DNA of 64,000 bases from Edaphovirga cremea (GTDB lineage Bacteria; Pseudomonadota; Gammaproteobacteria; Enterobacterales; Enterobacteriaceae). The notes beneath the pieces are model-generated. The model was given only the letters and a program-made list of their open reading frames with translations, was not told the DNA's origin and searched no databases. Both the position numbers and the translations under genes were made by a program. Shown here in pieces: positions 56,332 through 64,000 of the stretch. The stretch lies in the NCBI RefSeq assembly GCF_003332275.1, contig NZ_QOVA01000005.1:271427-335426 (forward strand), written 5' to 3'. Numbering within the stretch: the first letter of the stretch is position 1; the number at the start of each line of letters is the position of its first letter.

Positions 56332-57585
56332 TTAGGCATAAACAGGGAAACGGGCGCAGATAGCCAGTACTTTTTGCTTCACGCGCTCAATGTTCGCTTC
56401 ATCATTGAGGTTGTCCAACACATCGCACATCCAGCCAGCCAGCTCACGCACTTCAGCTTCTTTGAAACCGCGACGCGTTACCGCAGGCGTGCCCACACGC
56501 ACACCAGAGGTTACAAACGGACTCTTCGGATCGTTTGGTACGCTGTTTTTATTCACGGTGATATTGGCTCGGCCAAGCGCAGCATCAGCATCTTTACCGG
56601 TCAGGTTTTTATCAACCAAATCCAGCAGGAACAGATGGTTGTGAGTGCCGCCAGAAACGACTTTGTAGCCACGGGACAGGAACACTTCTACCATCGCTTT
56701 GGCGTTTATAGCCACTTGCTGTTGATAGATCTTGAACTCCGGCTCCATCGCTTCTTTCAGTGCGACAGCTTTACCCGCGATAACATGCATCAGCGGGCCG
56801 CCCTGTCCACCAGGGAATACCGCCGAGTTCAGTTTCTTGTACAGATCTTCATCGCCACCCTTCGCCAGAATCAGACCACCACGTGGACCAGCCAGCGTTT
56901 TGTGAGTCGTCGTCGTCACGACATGCGCATGAGGAACCGGGTTAGGATAGACGCCAGCTGCGATCAGACCCGCAACGTGAGCCATATCCACGAACAGCCA
57001 TGCATCGATGCTGTCGGCGATTTCACGCATTTTTGCCCAATCAACAATCCCGGAGAACGCAGAGAAACCACCGATGATCATTTTTGGTTTATGGGTTTCA
57101 GCCTGACGCGCCAGATCTTCATAATCAATCTGACCGCTTTCGTCGATACCGTAAGGTACAACCTTATAGAGTTTACCGGACAGGTTAACCGGTGAACCAT
57201 GAGTCAGGTGACCACCGTGCGCCAGATTCATACCAAGAATGGTATCCCCCGGTTGCAACAGTGCCGTATAAACTGCGAAGTTGGCCTGGGAACCAGAGTG
57301 CGGTTGCACGTTGGCATAATCAGCACCAAACAGCTCTTTAGCACGATCAATCGCCAATTGTTCAACAATATCAACGTACTCACAGCCGCCGTAGTAGCGT
57401 TTGCCTGGATATCCTTCGGCATACTTGTTGGTCAGTTGAGATCCCTGAGCCTGCATAACGCGCGGGCTGGTATAGTTCTCCGACGCAATCAGCTCGATAT
57501 GCTCTTCCTGACGCACGACTTCCTGCTCCATTGCTTGCCAAAGCTCGGCATCATAATCGGCAATGTTCATTTCACGCTTTAACAT
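56332..57585 (-). CDS. glyA: Serine hydroxymethyltransferase
   Basis: The start at 57585 ([20 protein letters not shown]) follows AGGAGAAGCG and gives 417 residues, equal to E. coli; the frame extends upstream by 52 codons through regulatory DNA. The PLP Lys is in [19 protein letters not shown] (about 229). It interconverts serine and glycine with tetrahydrofolate and supplies one-carbon units, matching the PurR-like box upstream. It is divergent from hmp as in E. coli. Confidence 0.98.
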   Translation of the reverse strand: MLKREMNIADYDAELWQAMEQEVVRQEEHIELIASENYTSPRVMQAQGSQLTNKYAEGYPGKRYYGGCEYVDIVEQLAIDRAKELFGADYANVQPHSGSQANFAVYTALLQPGDTILGMNLAHGGHLTHGSPVNLSGKLYKVVPYGIDESGQIDYEDLARQAETHKPKMIIGGFSAFSGIVDWAKMREIADSIDAWLFVDMAHVAGLIAAGVYPNPVPHAHVVTTTTHKTLAGPRGGLILAKGGDEDLYKKLNSAVFPGGQGGPLMHVIAGKAVALKEAMEPEFKIYQQQVAINAKAMVEVFLSRGYKVVSGGTHNHLFLLDLVDKNLTGKDADAALGRANITVNKNSVPNDPKSPFVTSGVRVGTPAVTRRGFKEAEVRELAGWMCDVLDNLNDEANIERVKQKVLAICARFPVYA

Positions 57586-57712
57586 CCGCTTCTCCTGACT
57601 CAATACACTCAATAAAGAACCAAAAGCCATGGTTTTCACCATGCCCATCGGGTTATGGCACACAGTGTAAACTGTTTTCACCCAGTTCCGATAGGTCTTG
57701 ACAGAGGTTTTT

Positions 57713-57728
57713 ACGCAAACGATTGGCT
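57713..57728. promoter_or_regulatory. glyA: PurR-like operator of glyA
   Basis: ACGCAAACGATTGGCT matches the PurR consensus ACGCAAACGTTTGCGT at 13 of 16 positions. It lies about 128 bp upstream of the glyA start, as the site before E. coli glyA, where PurR represses. Confidence 0.65.
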
Positions 57729-57886
57729 CCAGATGTGGCAAGGCTTTGATCTCTTAAAAAGTCGAAAGTGACAATGGATATTTACTCATCAACAGATGCA
57801 AATATTTCACGTTTGCGAGGCAGCACGCACGATCTACAACTCCTTAACATCCACAAGGTCATTTACTTCCTTTATTTGATTCTATA

Positions 57887-57907
57887 AGATGCATTTAAAA
57901 TGCATCT
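57887..57907. promoter_or_regulatory. hmp: NsrR operator of hmp
   Basis: A 21-bp palindrome has arms AGATGCATTT and AAATGCATCT around one central base, with an A before it. It is essentially the NsrR consensus AAGATGCATTT-n-AAATGCATCTT. It lies 41 bp upstream of the hmp start, where NO-sensitive NsrR would repress. Confidence 0.88.
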
Positions 57908-57948
57908 ATTAAAAAACACCTGTCGAATAGAATAAAAAGGAGTTCTCC

Positions 57949-59139
57949 ATGCTGGATTCAGCAACCATCGCCACTATCAAAGCCACTATCCCGGCGCTTG
58001 TGCAAACCGGGCCAAAATTGACGGCTCATTTCTATGATCGAATGCTCAACCGTCATCCAGAATTGAAAAACGTTTTCAATATGAGTCATCAAACCAATGG
58101 CGATCAGCGTGAGGCACTGTTCAATGCCATTTGCGCTTATGCTGCAAATATTGAGAACCTTGCCGCGATTCTTCCTGCCGTTGAAAAAATTGCACAGAAA
58201 CACACCAGCCTGAATATTCGTCCCGATCAATACGCAATAGTGGGTGAAAACCTGCTGGCTTCGATTGACGAATTATTGCACCCGGGGCAAGAGGTTTTGG
58301 ATGCCTGGGGCAAAGCTTATGGAGTTTTGGCCAATGTGTTTATTGAACGCGAACAGCAGATTTATCAGGAAACGGCTCTTCAGCCAGGTGGATGGGAAGG
58401 CTTGCGCGCCTTTCGCATCAGCCGGAAACAACCGCAAAGTGCCGTCATTTGCAGCTTCGAGTTGGAGCCTGTTGATGGTCAGTCGGTGATTGATTTCCAG
58501 CCAGGACAATATCTTTCGGTTTACCTCAATGATGAAAGTCTGGAGTTTCAGCAGATCCGGCAATATTCCCTAACGCAGGCACCCAATGGCCGACACTATC
58601 GCATTGCAGTTAAGCGCGAACAGGGTGGAAAAGTGTCAAATTACCTGCATGATGTTGCCAAAGAAGGCGATGTCGTGCAGCTTGCTGCCCCTCACGGTGA
58701 TTTTTTCCTCGAGATACCTGCCACCACGCCAGTAGTGCTGATTTCAGCAGGCGTTGGTCAAACACCAATGCTGGGGATGTTGAATACTTTGTTCCGTCAG
58801 CAGCATGAGGCGCCAGTTTTCTGGTTACACGCCGCTGATAATGGCAGCGTTCATGCCTTTGCCGATGAAGTCGCGTCTATCGCCTCCCAGATGCCCGCAC
58901 TGACCCGTCACATTTGGTACCGCGAACCAGGTGCAGAAGATGAGATTGGTATTCACTTTGAGAGCCGGGGTTTGATGGATCTGACGCCATTGAGGGAGAT
59001 GCTGAACATTCCAGGGATGCACTATTATTTCTGTGGGCCGGTAGGTTTTATGCAGTTTGTCGCACGCCAGTTGCTGGATCTCGGCGTAGCGCCGGAATAT
59101 ATGCATTATGAGTGTTTTGGGCCACATAAGGTTTTGTGA
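57949..59139 (+). CDS. hmp: Flavohaemoprotein, nitric oxide dioxygenase
   Basis: The 396-aa protein has an N-terminal globin domain (1-138) with the proximal His in [20 protein letters not shown] (about His85), then FAD-binding ([20 protein letters not shown]) and NAD-binding domains ([37 protein letters not shown]). It turns NO and O2 into nitrate with NADH. An AAGGAG site precedes the ATG. It is divergent from glyA and controlled by the NsrR box. Confidence 0.97.
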   Translation: MLDSATIATIKATIPALVQTGPKLTAHFYDRMLNRHPELKNVFNMSHQTNGDQREALFNAICAYAANIENLAAILPAVEKIAQKHTSLNIRPDQYAIVGENLLASIDELLHPGQEVLDAWGKAYGVLANVFIEREQQIYQETALQPGGWEGLRAFRISRKQPQSAVICSFELEPVDGQSVIDFQPGQYLSVYLNDESLEFQQIRQYSLTQAPNGRHYRIAVKREQGGKVSNYLHDVAKEGDVVQLAAPHGDFFLEIPATTPVVLISAGVGQTPMLGMLNTLFRQQHEAPVFWLHAADNGSVHAFADEVASIASQMPALTRHIWYREPGAEDEIGIHFESRGLMDLTPLREMLNIPGMHYYFCGPVGFMQFVARQLLDLGVAPEYMHYECFGPHKVL

Positions 59140-59570
59140 GATAAATTTTTCACATTTCATGTGGAGTGGGTTGAGGCTCGGAGCAGGTTTTGGTTGAGTT
59201 TAAATTGGTATTTATCTTGGTGAGTAGAGTCAATGTCCAAAGATAGTTTTGTTGGTTAGATGCTTAACCTATGATTTTGTTCTGTTAGTGTGAAGATCGG
59301 CATCTAAGATACCGTCTTGTCACCTTAGTTGGCAAGACGGTATCTTGAACGCCAAACTTAATATTTAAAGAACAATAACATAGCCAAAGCGTTCAACCAA
59401 CAAAGCTATCTTTTGACGTTCACATACATTGAGATGCAAGGCTCAAGTAGAAAAACCCATTTATATCAGCCGAAACCGGCTCCGAGCCCACCTTGAAACA
59501 CTCAAAAGCACCGCTTGCAAAGCGTACTATACCAAGTGCCTGGGGCACACTCCCGCCCCCCAACACCTAA
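59140..59570. other. hmp-glnB spacer
   Basis: About 430 bp, containing the inverted repeat at 59306-59346 and short GC-rich palindromes (GCCGAAACCGGC near 59470). No ORF with support on either strand. A fragment of a dispersed repeat is possible in 59430-59570. Confidence 0.45.
59306..59346. terminator. Perfect 14-bp inverted repeat downstream of hmp
   Basis: AAGATACCGTCTTG (59306-59319) and CAAGACGGTATCTT (59333-59346) are exact complements around a 13-base loop. It is 167 bp after the hmp stop. There is no T-tract, so the function may be mRNA-end protection, or it may be an IS-derived palindrome. Confidence 0.55.
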
Positions 59571-59957
<387 letters not shown>

Positions 59958-60014
59958 TCAAAAGAGTGTAAAACATTCTGCCCAGTTTGTTTAGAAGCCA
60001 GTCGCATGCTGGCG

Positions 60015-61352
60015 CTATTCCTTAAAGTCGTTCGCCTCGAGCTCATGCCGCGACAATAGTTTGTAAAACTCAGTGCGGTTACGCCCAGCGATCCGTGCTG
60101 CCTGGGTCACGTTTCCCTTGGTTATCTGCAATAATTTACGCAAATAGTGCAGTTCAAATTTATTTCTCGCCTCAACAAATGTCGGTAACGCCGTATTCTC
60201 ACCTTCCAACGCCTGATCCACCAGCGCTTCACTGATTACCGGTGCCGTTGTCAGCGCTACGCACTGCTCAATTACATTCACCAATTGCCGGACGTTACCC
60301 GGCCAGCTTGCGCCCATCAATCGTCGCATCGCGTCCGTTGAGAAACTCCGCACGAAGGGTTTATGCCGCAGCGCTGCAATACGCAACAAATGATTCGCCA
60401 GCAGTGGAATATCCTCCGCCCGCTCGTTCAGCGCCGGAAGCTTTAAACTGACTACGTTCAGACGGTAAAACAGATCTTCGCGAAATTCGCCTTTTTCCAT
60501 GGCTTTCGGCAAGTCACGGTGAGTGGCGGAAATAATACGGACATCTACGTCCAAATCCCGGTTACTGCCCACTGGACGAACCTTGCGCTCCTGTAAAACC
60601 CGCAATAACTTCACCTGTAAAGACAAAGGCATATCGCCGATTTCATCAAGAAATAACGTTCCACCTTCGGCAGCCTGAAATAAGCCCTCACGACTACTGA
60701 CTGCACCGGTAAATGCCCCTTTTGCATGACCAAAAAGTTCGGACTCCAGCAACTGCTCAGGCAACGCACCGCAGTTAATTGCGATAAAATTCTTTTTAGC
60801 CCGCGGGCTGGCGGCGTGAATGGCCTGAGCCAGTACCTCTTTACCGGTTCCGCTCTGACCATTAATCAGAACGCTGACGTCAGACTGTGCCACCATCTTG
60901 GCTTGCTCCAACAGACGCAACATCAATGGGCTGCGGGTAACAATTTCCTCACGCCAGCTGTCATCACCGGCAGGCATTGATAACTCCAACGCCTCATCAA
61001 TCGCTTTATATAATGCGTCGCGATCGACGGGTTTGGTCAGGAAACTGAACACCCCTTGCTGCGTCGCAGCCACGGCGTCTGGAATGGAACCGTGCGCTGT
61101 CAGAATAATCACCGGCATTCCAGGCTGATACTTTTGTATCTCTGCAAACAACGCCATCCCATCCATTTCGTCCATGCGTAAATCGCTGATAACCAAATCG
61201 ATTTGTTCACGCGCCAGCAAACGCAGCGCGTCAGCCCCGCTCTCTGCCGTCGTGACGCGGAACCCTTCACTGGTAAGGCGCATACCAAGCAGTTTCAACA
61301 GGCTGGGATCATCATCGACCAATAAAAGGTTGGCGGGTTTACGTTGACTCAT
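60015..61352 (-). CDS. glrR: Sigma-54 response regulator GlrR (QseF)
   Basis: The 445-aa protein has a receiver domain (LLLVDDDPSLLKLLGMRL, acceptor Asp in IDLVISDLRMDEMDGMAL at about 56), a sigma-54 AAA+ domain with the Walker A NGQSGTGKEVLAQAI and the contact loop ESELFGHAKGAFTGA, and a C-terminal Fis-type helix-turn-helix (GNVTQAARIAGRNRTEFYKL). In E. coli it activates glmY and rpoE under control of GlrK. The start overlaps qseG by 4 bp. Confidence 0.96.
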   Translation of the reverse strand: MSQRKPANLLLVDDDPSLLKLLGMRLTSEGFRVTTAESGADALRLLAREQIDLVISDLRMDEMDGMALFAEIQKYQPGMPVIILTAHGSIPDAVAATQQGVFSFLTKPVDRDALYKAIDEALELSMPAGDDSWREEIVTRSPLMLRLLEQAKMVAQSDVSVLINGQSGTGKEVLAQAIHAASPRAKKNFIAINCGALPEQLLESELFGHAKGAFTGAVSSREGLFQAAEGGTLFLDEIGDMPLSLQVKLLRVLQERKVRPVGSNRDLDVDVRIISATHRDLPKAMEKGEFREDLFYRLNVVSLKLPALNERAEDIPLLANHLLRIAALRHKPFVRSFSTDAMRRLMGASWPGNVRQLVNVIEQCVALTTAPVISEALVDQALEGENTALPTFVEARNKFELHYLRKLLQITKGNVTQAARIAGRNRTEFYKLLSRHELEANDFKE

Positions 61353-62233
61353 CGGGATGAAGACTCCTGTTTAGATGCTGAGGTATCCTTCAATTCGCTG
61401 GCCGGTGGCACATAGGTATCGTCCGGTTCAACGCTATTTGCATTGCGACTCTTCGATTTGGTCGTTGATTTCCCTGCATCTGTGGCTGAACTCTCAGCGC
61501 GCGAACGCAGCTCACTGCTGCTTTCCGACATATCACCCTGCATTTGCTTGCGTGAGGAGAGTTGACGTTCAATGTCTGTCAGGTTCTCCAACTTGCGCTG
61601 GGTATCATCCAACTTCTCCTGCAAACGTAACTGCTCTTCACGCATAGCTGAAAGCTGGCTTTCACTCGTGTCCTGCATGTGTTGCGACTTTTCCCGCTCA
61701 TTGATCAGCGTAATGTGCAAATTCTGCCGTTCGCGCCACAGTTGCACCAGAGGACGCAGTGAACCTGGCATCTGAGCACGGTAGCTGTTCACTTTATCAA
61801 GCAATCGACGTCGTTCAGGAGCAGTTGGTTCAGCACTGGCTAACAGAATGCTTTGCTTGAACGCGCTGTCCCACGATTCTACCGATATCTCATTGGCCAA
61901 CTGTCTGGCTTGACCGGTACTGAGGCGATCGGCACAATCCATCGCTCTCAACCAATACAACGAGTTCTCAAGGTCTTCTTTACTGTCAACGCTCCATAGT
62001 GTGTCGCAGGATGCGATGTTGAAATCCACCACTGTCGTGTCGGGGATCACTACATCGGATGAAAGAGTCTGATTATTGCTGACGGCGTGGTCGACGCACC
62101 CCGTGAGCAGCATAGGCAAAAGAACCATCGCGCCAATAAGAGATAAATAGCGTTTGCCCGACGTCGCAGCTTTCGCCACCTGGAAAAAGTGTAAGCCCCG
62201 TTTTAAATGCATTCTGGGAGACCATTTGTACAT
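61349..62233 (-). CDS. qseG: Outer-membrane lipoprotein QseG
   Basis: The protein has 294 residues from the first ATG (62233), longer than the 237 of E. coli. Part of the excess lies before the lipobox (MVLLPMLLTGC, Cys46), and the ATGs at 62212 or 62128 could be used. The family pattern is NPLYWLRAMDCADRL-like (SLYWLRAMDCADRLSTGQAR), a coiled-coil region LRLQEKLDDTQRKLENLTDI, and a polar Ser-rich tail. In E. coli it controls GlrK activity at the envelope. It is coupled between glrK and glrR (3-bp gap and 4-bp overlap). Confidence 0.85.
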   Translation of the reverse strand: MYKWSPRMHLKRGLHFFQVAKAATSGKRYLSLIGAMVLLPMLLTGCVDHAVSNNQTLSSDVVIPDTTVVDFNIASCDTLWSVDSKEDLENSLYWLRAMDCADRLSTGQARQLANEISVESWDSAFKQSILLASAEPTAPERRRLLDKVNSYRAQMPGSLRPLVQLWRERQNLHITLINEREKSQHMQDTSESQLSAMREEQLRLQEKLDDTQRKLENLTDIERQLSSRKQMQGDMSESSSELRSRAESSATDAGKSTTKSKSRNANSVEPDDTYVPPASELKDTSASKQESSSR

Positions 62234-62236
62234 TGG

Positions 62237-63673
62237 TTATTCATTCTCGGCGGTTAAGGGCAATTCAATTCTGAAACATACATCTGCATAGTCCACAGTG
62301 ATCAGTTGCAAATCACCTTGCATACGGCGGATACAGTCTTGGGCAATGCTCAATCCAAGTCCGCTTCCTTTTACTGCGCCCTTGCGTTGATGACTGCCCT
62401 GGAAAAAAGGCTCAAAAATCATTATTTTCTCAGACTCAGGAATCGGCGTTCCGGTGTTTGCCACTTCGATCTGTACACGTTTATCTACCTGGCGACTGCG
62501 GATCCAGATGTTACCGGATTCAGCCCCGTAGTGCACCGCATTGGAATAGAGATTATCCAGAACCCGCATTAATAAGGTGGGTTCTGCCCAACAGGTATCC
62601 GCCTGTAGATCCACTTCGGTACGGATAAGTTTGGCCCGGGCAGGCAGGCTGTGCGCAGAAACGACCATATCAACCAAATCGTCCAGCTCTACCCGCTCTT
62701 TTTCCATCGGTCCATCGGCTAACTTACGATTATAATCCAGCAGTTGTTCAATCAGATTTTGTAGATGACGACTGCTGTTATCCAAAATAGCCACGACCTC
62801 CTTTTGATCCGGGGTGAGCGGCCCGGCGACTTCATCAGCCAGCAACTCTGTTCCTTCGCGCATACTGGCTAACGGTGTTTTCAGTTCATGTGATATGTGT
62901 CGTAAAAACTCATGGCGCTGGGACTCCAGCCATGCCAGACGCTCACTCAGCCAGATAATGCGTTGTGCCAGCGATCGTATTTCACGCGGTCCTTTGAAAG
63001 AGACCGTATTCCCCAAGGATCGCCCCTCCCCTAAGCGGTTTATCATCCTCTCAACCCCTTTGACTGGTCCGATAATCATGCGGGTAAAGAGTACGACTAA
63101 AAGCACACTGACCAGAAAAAGCAGCAGGGATTGCCAGCCGAAAAATTGGCCGCGTTCTGCAATCGCATGTTGTAACTGTTGTCCTCGCGAAAAGATAACG
63201 TCCCGCGTGGCTTGTACCATTTCGGCATTGGAATGGGAGAACTGTTCCAGTAGCGCAGAACTCTGCTCGTCAGGCCCGCTCTTGTGGCATCGCACCTGGG
63301 TGAGTTGGGTAAGCAACTGCCGCAAAGTCTGGTAGTAACGCACATCAGGCAGGATGGCGGCATGCGCATCCAGCATCTGGGAGTACTGTTTGCGTTGGCT
63401 CTGGTAAAGTTGCGCCAGCGTTTCATCATCCAGGACACAGTACTGCCGATAACTTCGCTCCATTTCCAGCGCCACGCTGGTCATCGCTTCACTGCGCCGC
63501 GCATCCGTCAACGTAGTACGGTTAATATCGGCAGCCTGAGCGCTCAGATGATCCAGGCTCTGATACGCCTGATAGGCCAGCACCAGCAGCGGAAGCAGCA
63601 CCAATAGGAAAGCCATCAGCACCAGTTGTCGCAGTGAGCGGGGAAACAAACGCCATCTTTTCAATGAAATCAT
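62237..63673 (-). CDS. glrK: Sensor histidine kinase GlrK (QseE)
   Basis: The 478-aa protein has two membrane helices (QLVMAFLLVLLPLLVLAYQA region at 16-35 and FGWQSLLLFLVSVLLVVLFT at about 175-195) around a periplasmic helical sensor part. A HAMP domain (MIIGPVKGVERMINRLGEGR), the phospho-acceptor His in ISHELKTPLASMREG (about 265) and the ATPase domain (DNLYSNAVHYG, GSGLGLSIAQDC) follow. It phosphorylates GlrR. It is the first gene of glrK-qseG-glrR-glnB. Confidence 0.96.
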   Translation of the reverse strand: MISLKRWRLFPRSLRQLVLMAFLLVLLPLLVLAYQAYQSLDHLSAQAADINRTTLTDARRSEAMTSVALEMERSYRQYCVLDDETLAQLYQSQRKQYSQMLDAHAAILPDVRYYQTLRQLLTQLTQVRCHKSGPDEQSSALLEQFSHSNAEMVQATRDVIFSRGQQLQHAIAERGQFFGWQSLLLFLVSVLLVVLFTRMIIGPVKGVERMINRLGEGRSLGNTVSFKGPREIRSLAQRIIWLSERLAWLESQRHEFLRHISHELKTPLASMREGTELLADEVAGPLTPDQKEVVAILDNSSRHLQNLIEQLLDYNRKLADGPMEKERVELDDLVDMVVSAHSLPARAKLIRTEVDLQADTCWAEPTLLMRVLDNLYSNAVHYGAESGNIWIRSRQVDKRVQIEVANTGTPIPESEKIMIFEPFFQGSHQRKGAVKGSGLGLSIAQDCIRRMQGDLQLITVDYADVCFRIELPLTAENE

Positions 63674-63871
63674 CTCATTACCAGTCCTTTTCCCGATGCT
63701 AGCTGACTATCTGCCGGGAGAAAAGAGAGCGCTGACAGAAAATTGGTTGATGTCGGCACGCGCCGCAATCATTCATGCATAGTAACAGACAACGAACAGC
63801 GGAATGTGAGGAGGGAACATTTTAGATAGGTATGAATCAGGAAAACGTACAGATGCTGAATAAATAAATAT
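63674..63871. promoter_or_regulatory. Upstream region of glrK
   Basis: About 200 bp that should hold the glrK promoter. In E. coli the sRNA gene glmY lies between purL and glrK. I cannot identify a GlmY-like RNA here: no matching stem-loops with a T-tract terminator are seen on the minus strand. A palindrome TCCCG/CGGGA near 63692-63717 is weak. Confidence 0.4.
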
Positions 63872-64000
63872 CCTCCGGCATAGCCGGAGGTTTTTCATAT
63901 GCGCCTATAAGGCTCTCTTGCCAGCCGCGCCCTAACAGGCGCATCGCGATCTGACATTTGCATCTATGGATTACTTACGGCCCGTAAACGGGCTACCCGG
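63872..64000. repeat. Structured non-coding element at the right edge
   Basis: It starts with a perfect hairpin CCTCCGGC-ATA-GCCGGAGG followed by TTTTT on the plus strand. It then has ATGCGCCT (63899-63906) paired with AGGCGCAT (63937-63944), and the hairpin GCCCGT-AA-ACGGGC (63980-63993). Three hairpins in 130 bp and no ORF suggest a dispersed repeat or a structured RNA. It runs off the window. Confidence 0.5.

Noticed and set aside
57586..57741. 52-residue N-terminal extension of GlyA
   Set aside because: The region contains the PurR-like box and the known start [12 protein letters not shown] has its own ribosome-binding site.
57740..57886. MetR sites between glyA and hmp
   Set aside because: Partial TGAA/TTCA-like matches occur, but none fits the consensus well enough to name.
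63674..63871. GlmY small RNA gene
   Set aside because: Expected by synteny, but no recognisable sequence or minus-strand terminator with T-tract was found.

Overview
The window reads as chromosome of an enterobacterium. Its core gene order (xseA/guaB-guaA, der-bamB-yfgM-hisS-ispG-rodZ-pilW-rlmN, ndk, sseB, pepB, the complete isc operon, trmJ/suhB, csiE/hcaT, glyA/hmp, glnB-glrR-qseG-glrK) matches the E. coli order around 57 min. A protealysin-type M4 protease with its emfourin-type inhibitor, a membrane-bound FAD sugar dehydrogenase trio, a PilW protein between rodZ and rlmN, and a DUF1007/NicO metal-transport pair point to a plant-associated or environmental member such as Pectobacteriaceae, with Serratia-like relatives as the alternative. 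This assignment is inferred from gene content only.

Region 1 (1-7376) is a patchwork accessory island, partly AT-rich. It holds the 5' part of an unrecognised gene running off the left edge, a truncated tyrosine recombinase fused to an ISNCY-type transposase scrap, and an intact three-gene cassette: a 62-aa membrane protein, a 368-aa protein with a C-terminal TIR-like domain, and a 98-aa unknown. These are followed by a truncated IS6-family transposase, a 58-aa orphan gene, a 198-aa unknown and a decayed sensory pseudogene. The TIR cassette is the best candidate here for an undescribed system, probably anti-phage defence.

Region 2 (7391-19229) carries btsS-btsR (pyruvate-sensing LytTR system), an atypical LysR-type regulator in an AT-rich setting, a GNAT enzyme, and a small subunit/GMC flavoprotein/cytochrome c dehydrogenase operon with a CRP-like site upstream. 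It also has a DUF3750 protein, a Ner-like regulator, a Fic-domain protein whose upstream DNA holds three copies of one 10-bp motif, and a small membrane protein.

Region 3 (19278-31203) holds guaB-guaA and xseA around a PurR-type promoter. Next is a glycoside-use locus, GH31 glycosidase plus ExuT-like MFS transporter, divergent from a LacI regulator; two perfect palindromes between them are likely operators. Then come protealysin and emfourin, translationally coupled and flanked on both sides by short tandem repeats, and yfgJ.

Region 4 (31275-51498) is the housekeeping block: ribosome assembly (Der), outer-membrane assembly (BamB), HisS, IspG, cell shape (RodZ), 23S rRNA and tRNA methylation (RlmN, TrmJ), Ndk, SseB, PepB and the whole Fe-S assembly operon iscRSUA-hscBA-fdx-iscX. 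Two IscR type-1-like sites lie end to end upstream of iscR. A palindromic intergenic repeat follows trmJ.

Region 5 (51588-64000) has the NicO/DUF1007 pair downstream of a perfect Zur-like palindrome, which suggests zinc rather than nickel transport. It continues with csiE and hcaT (convergent), glyA (PurR-like box) divergent from hmp (near-perfect NsrR box), glnB, and the GlrK-QseG-GlrR envelope-stress system. The window ends in a structured non-coding element. No tRNA, rRNA or CRISPR array was seen.
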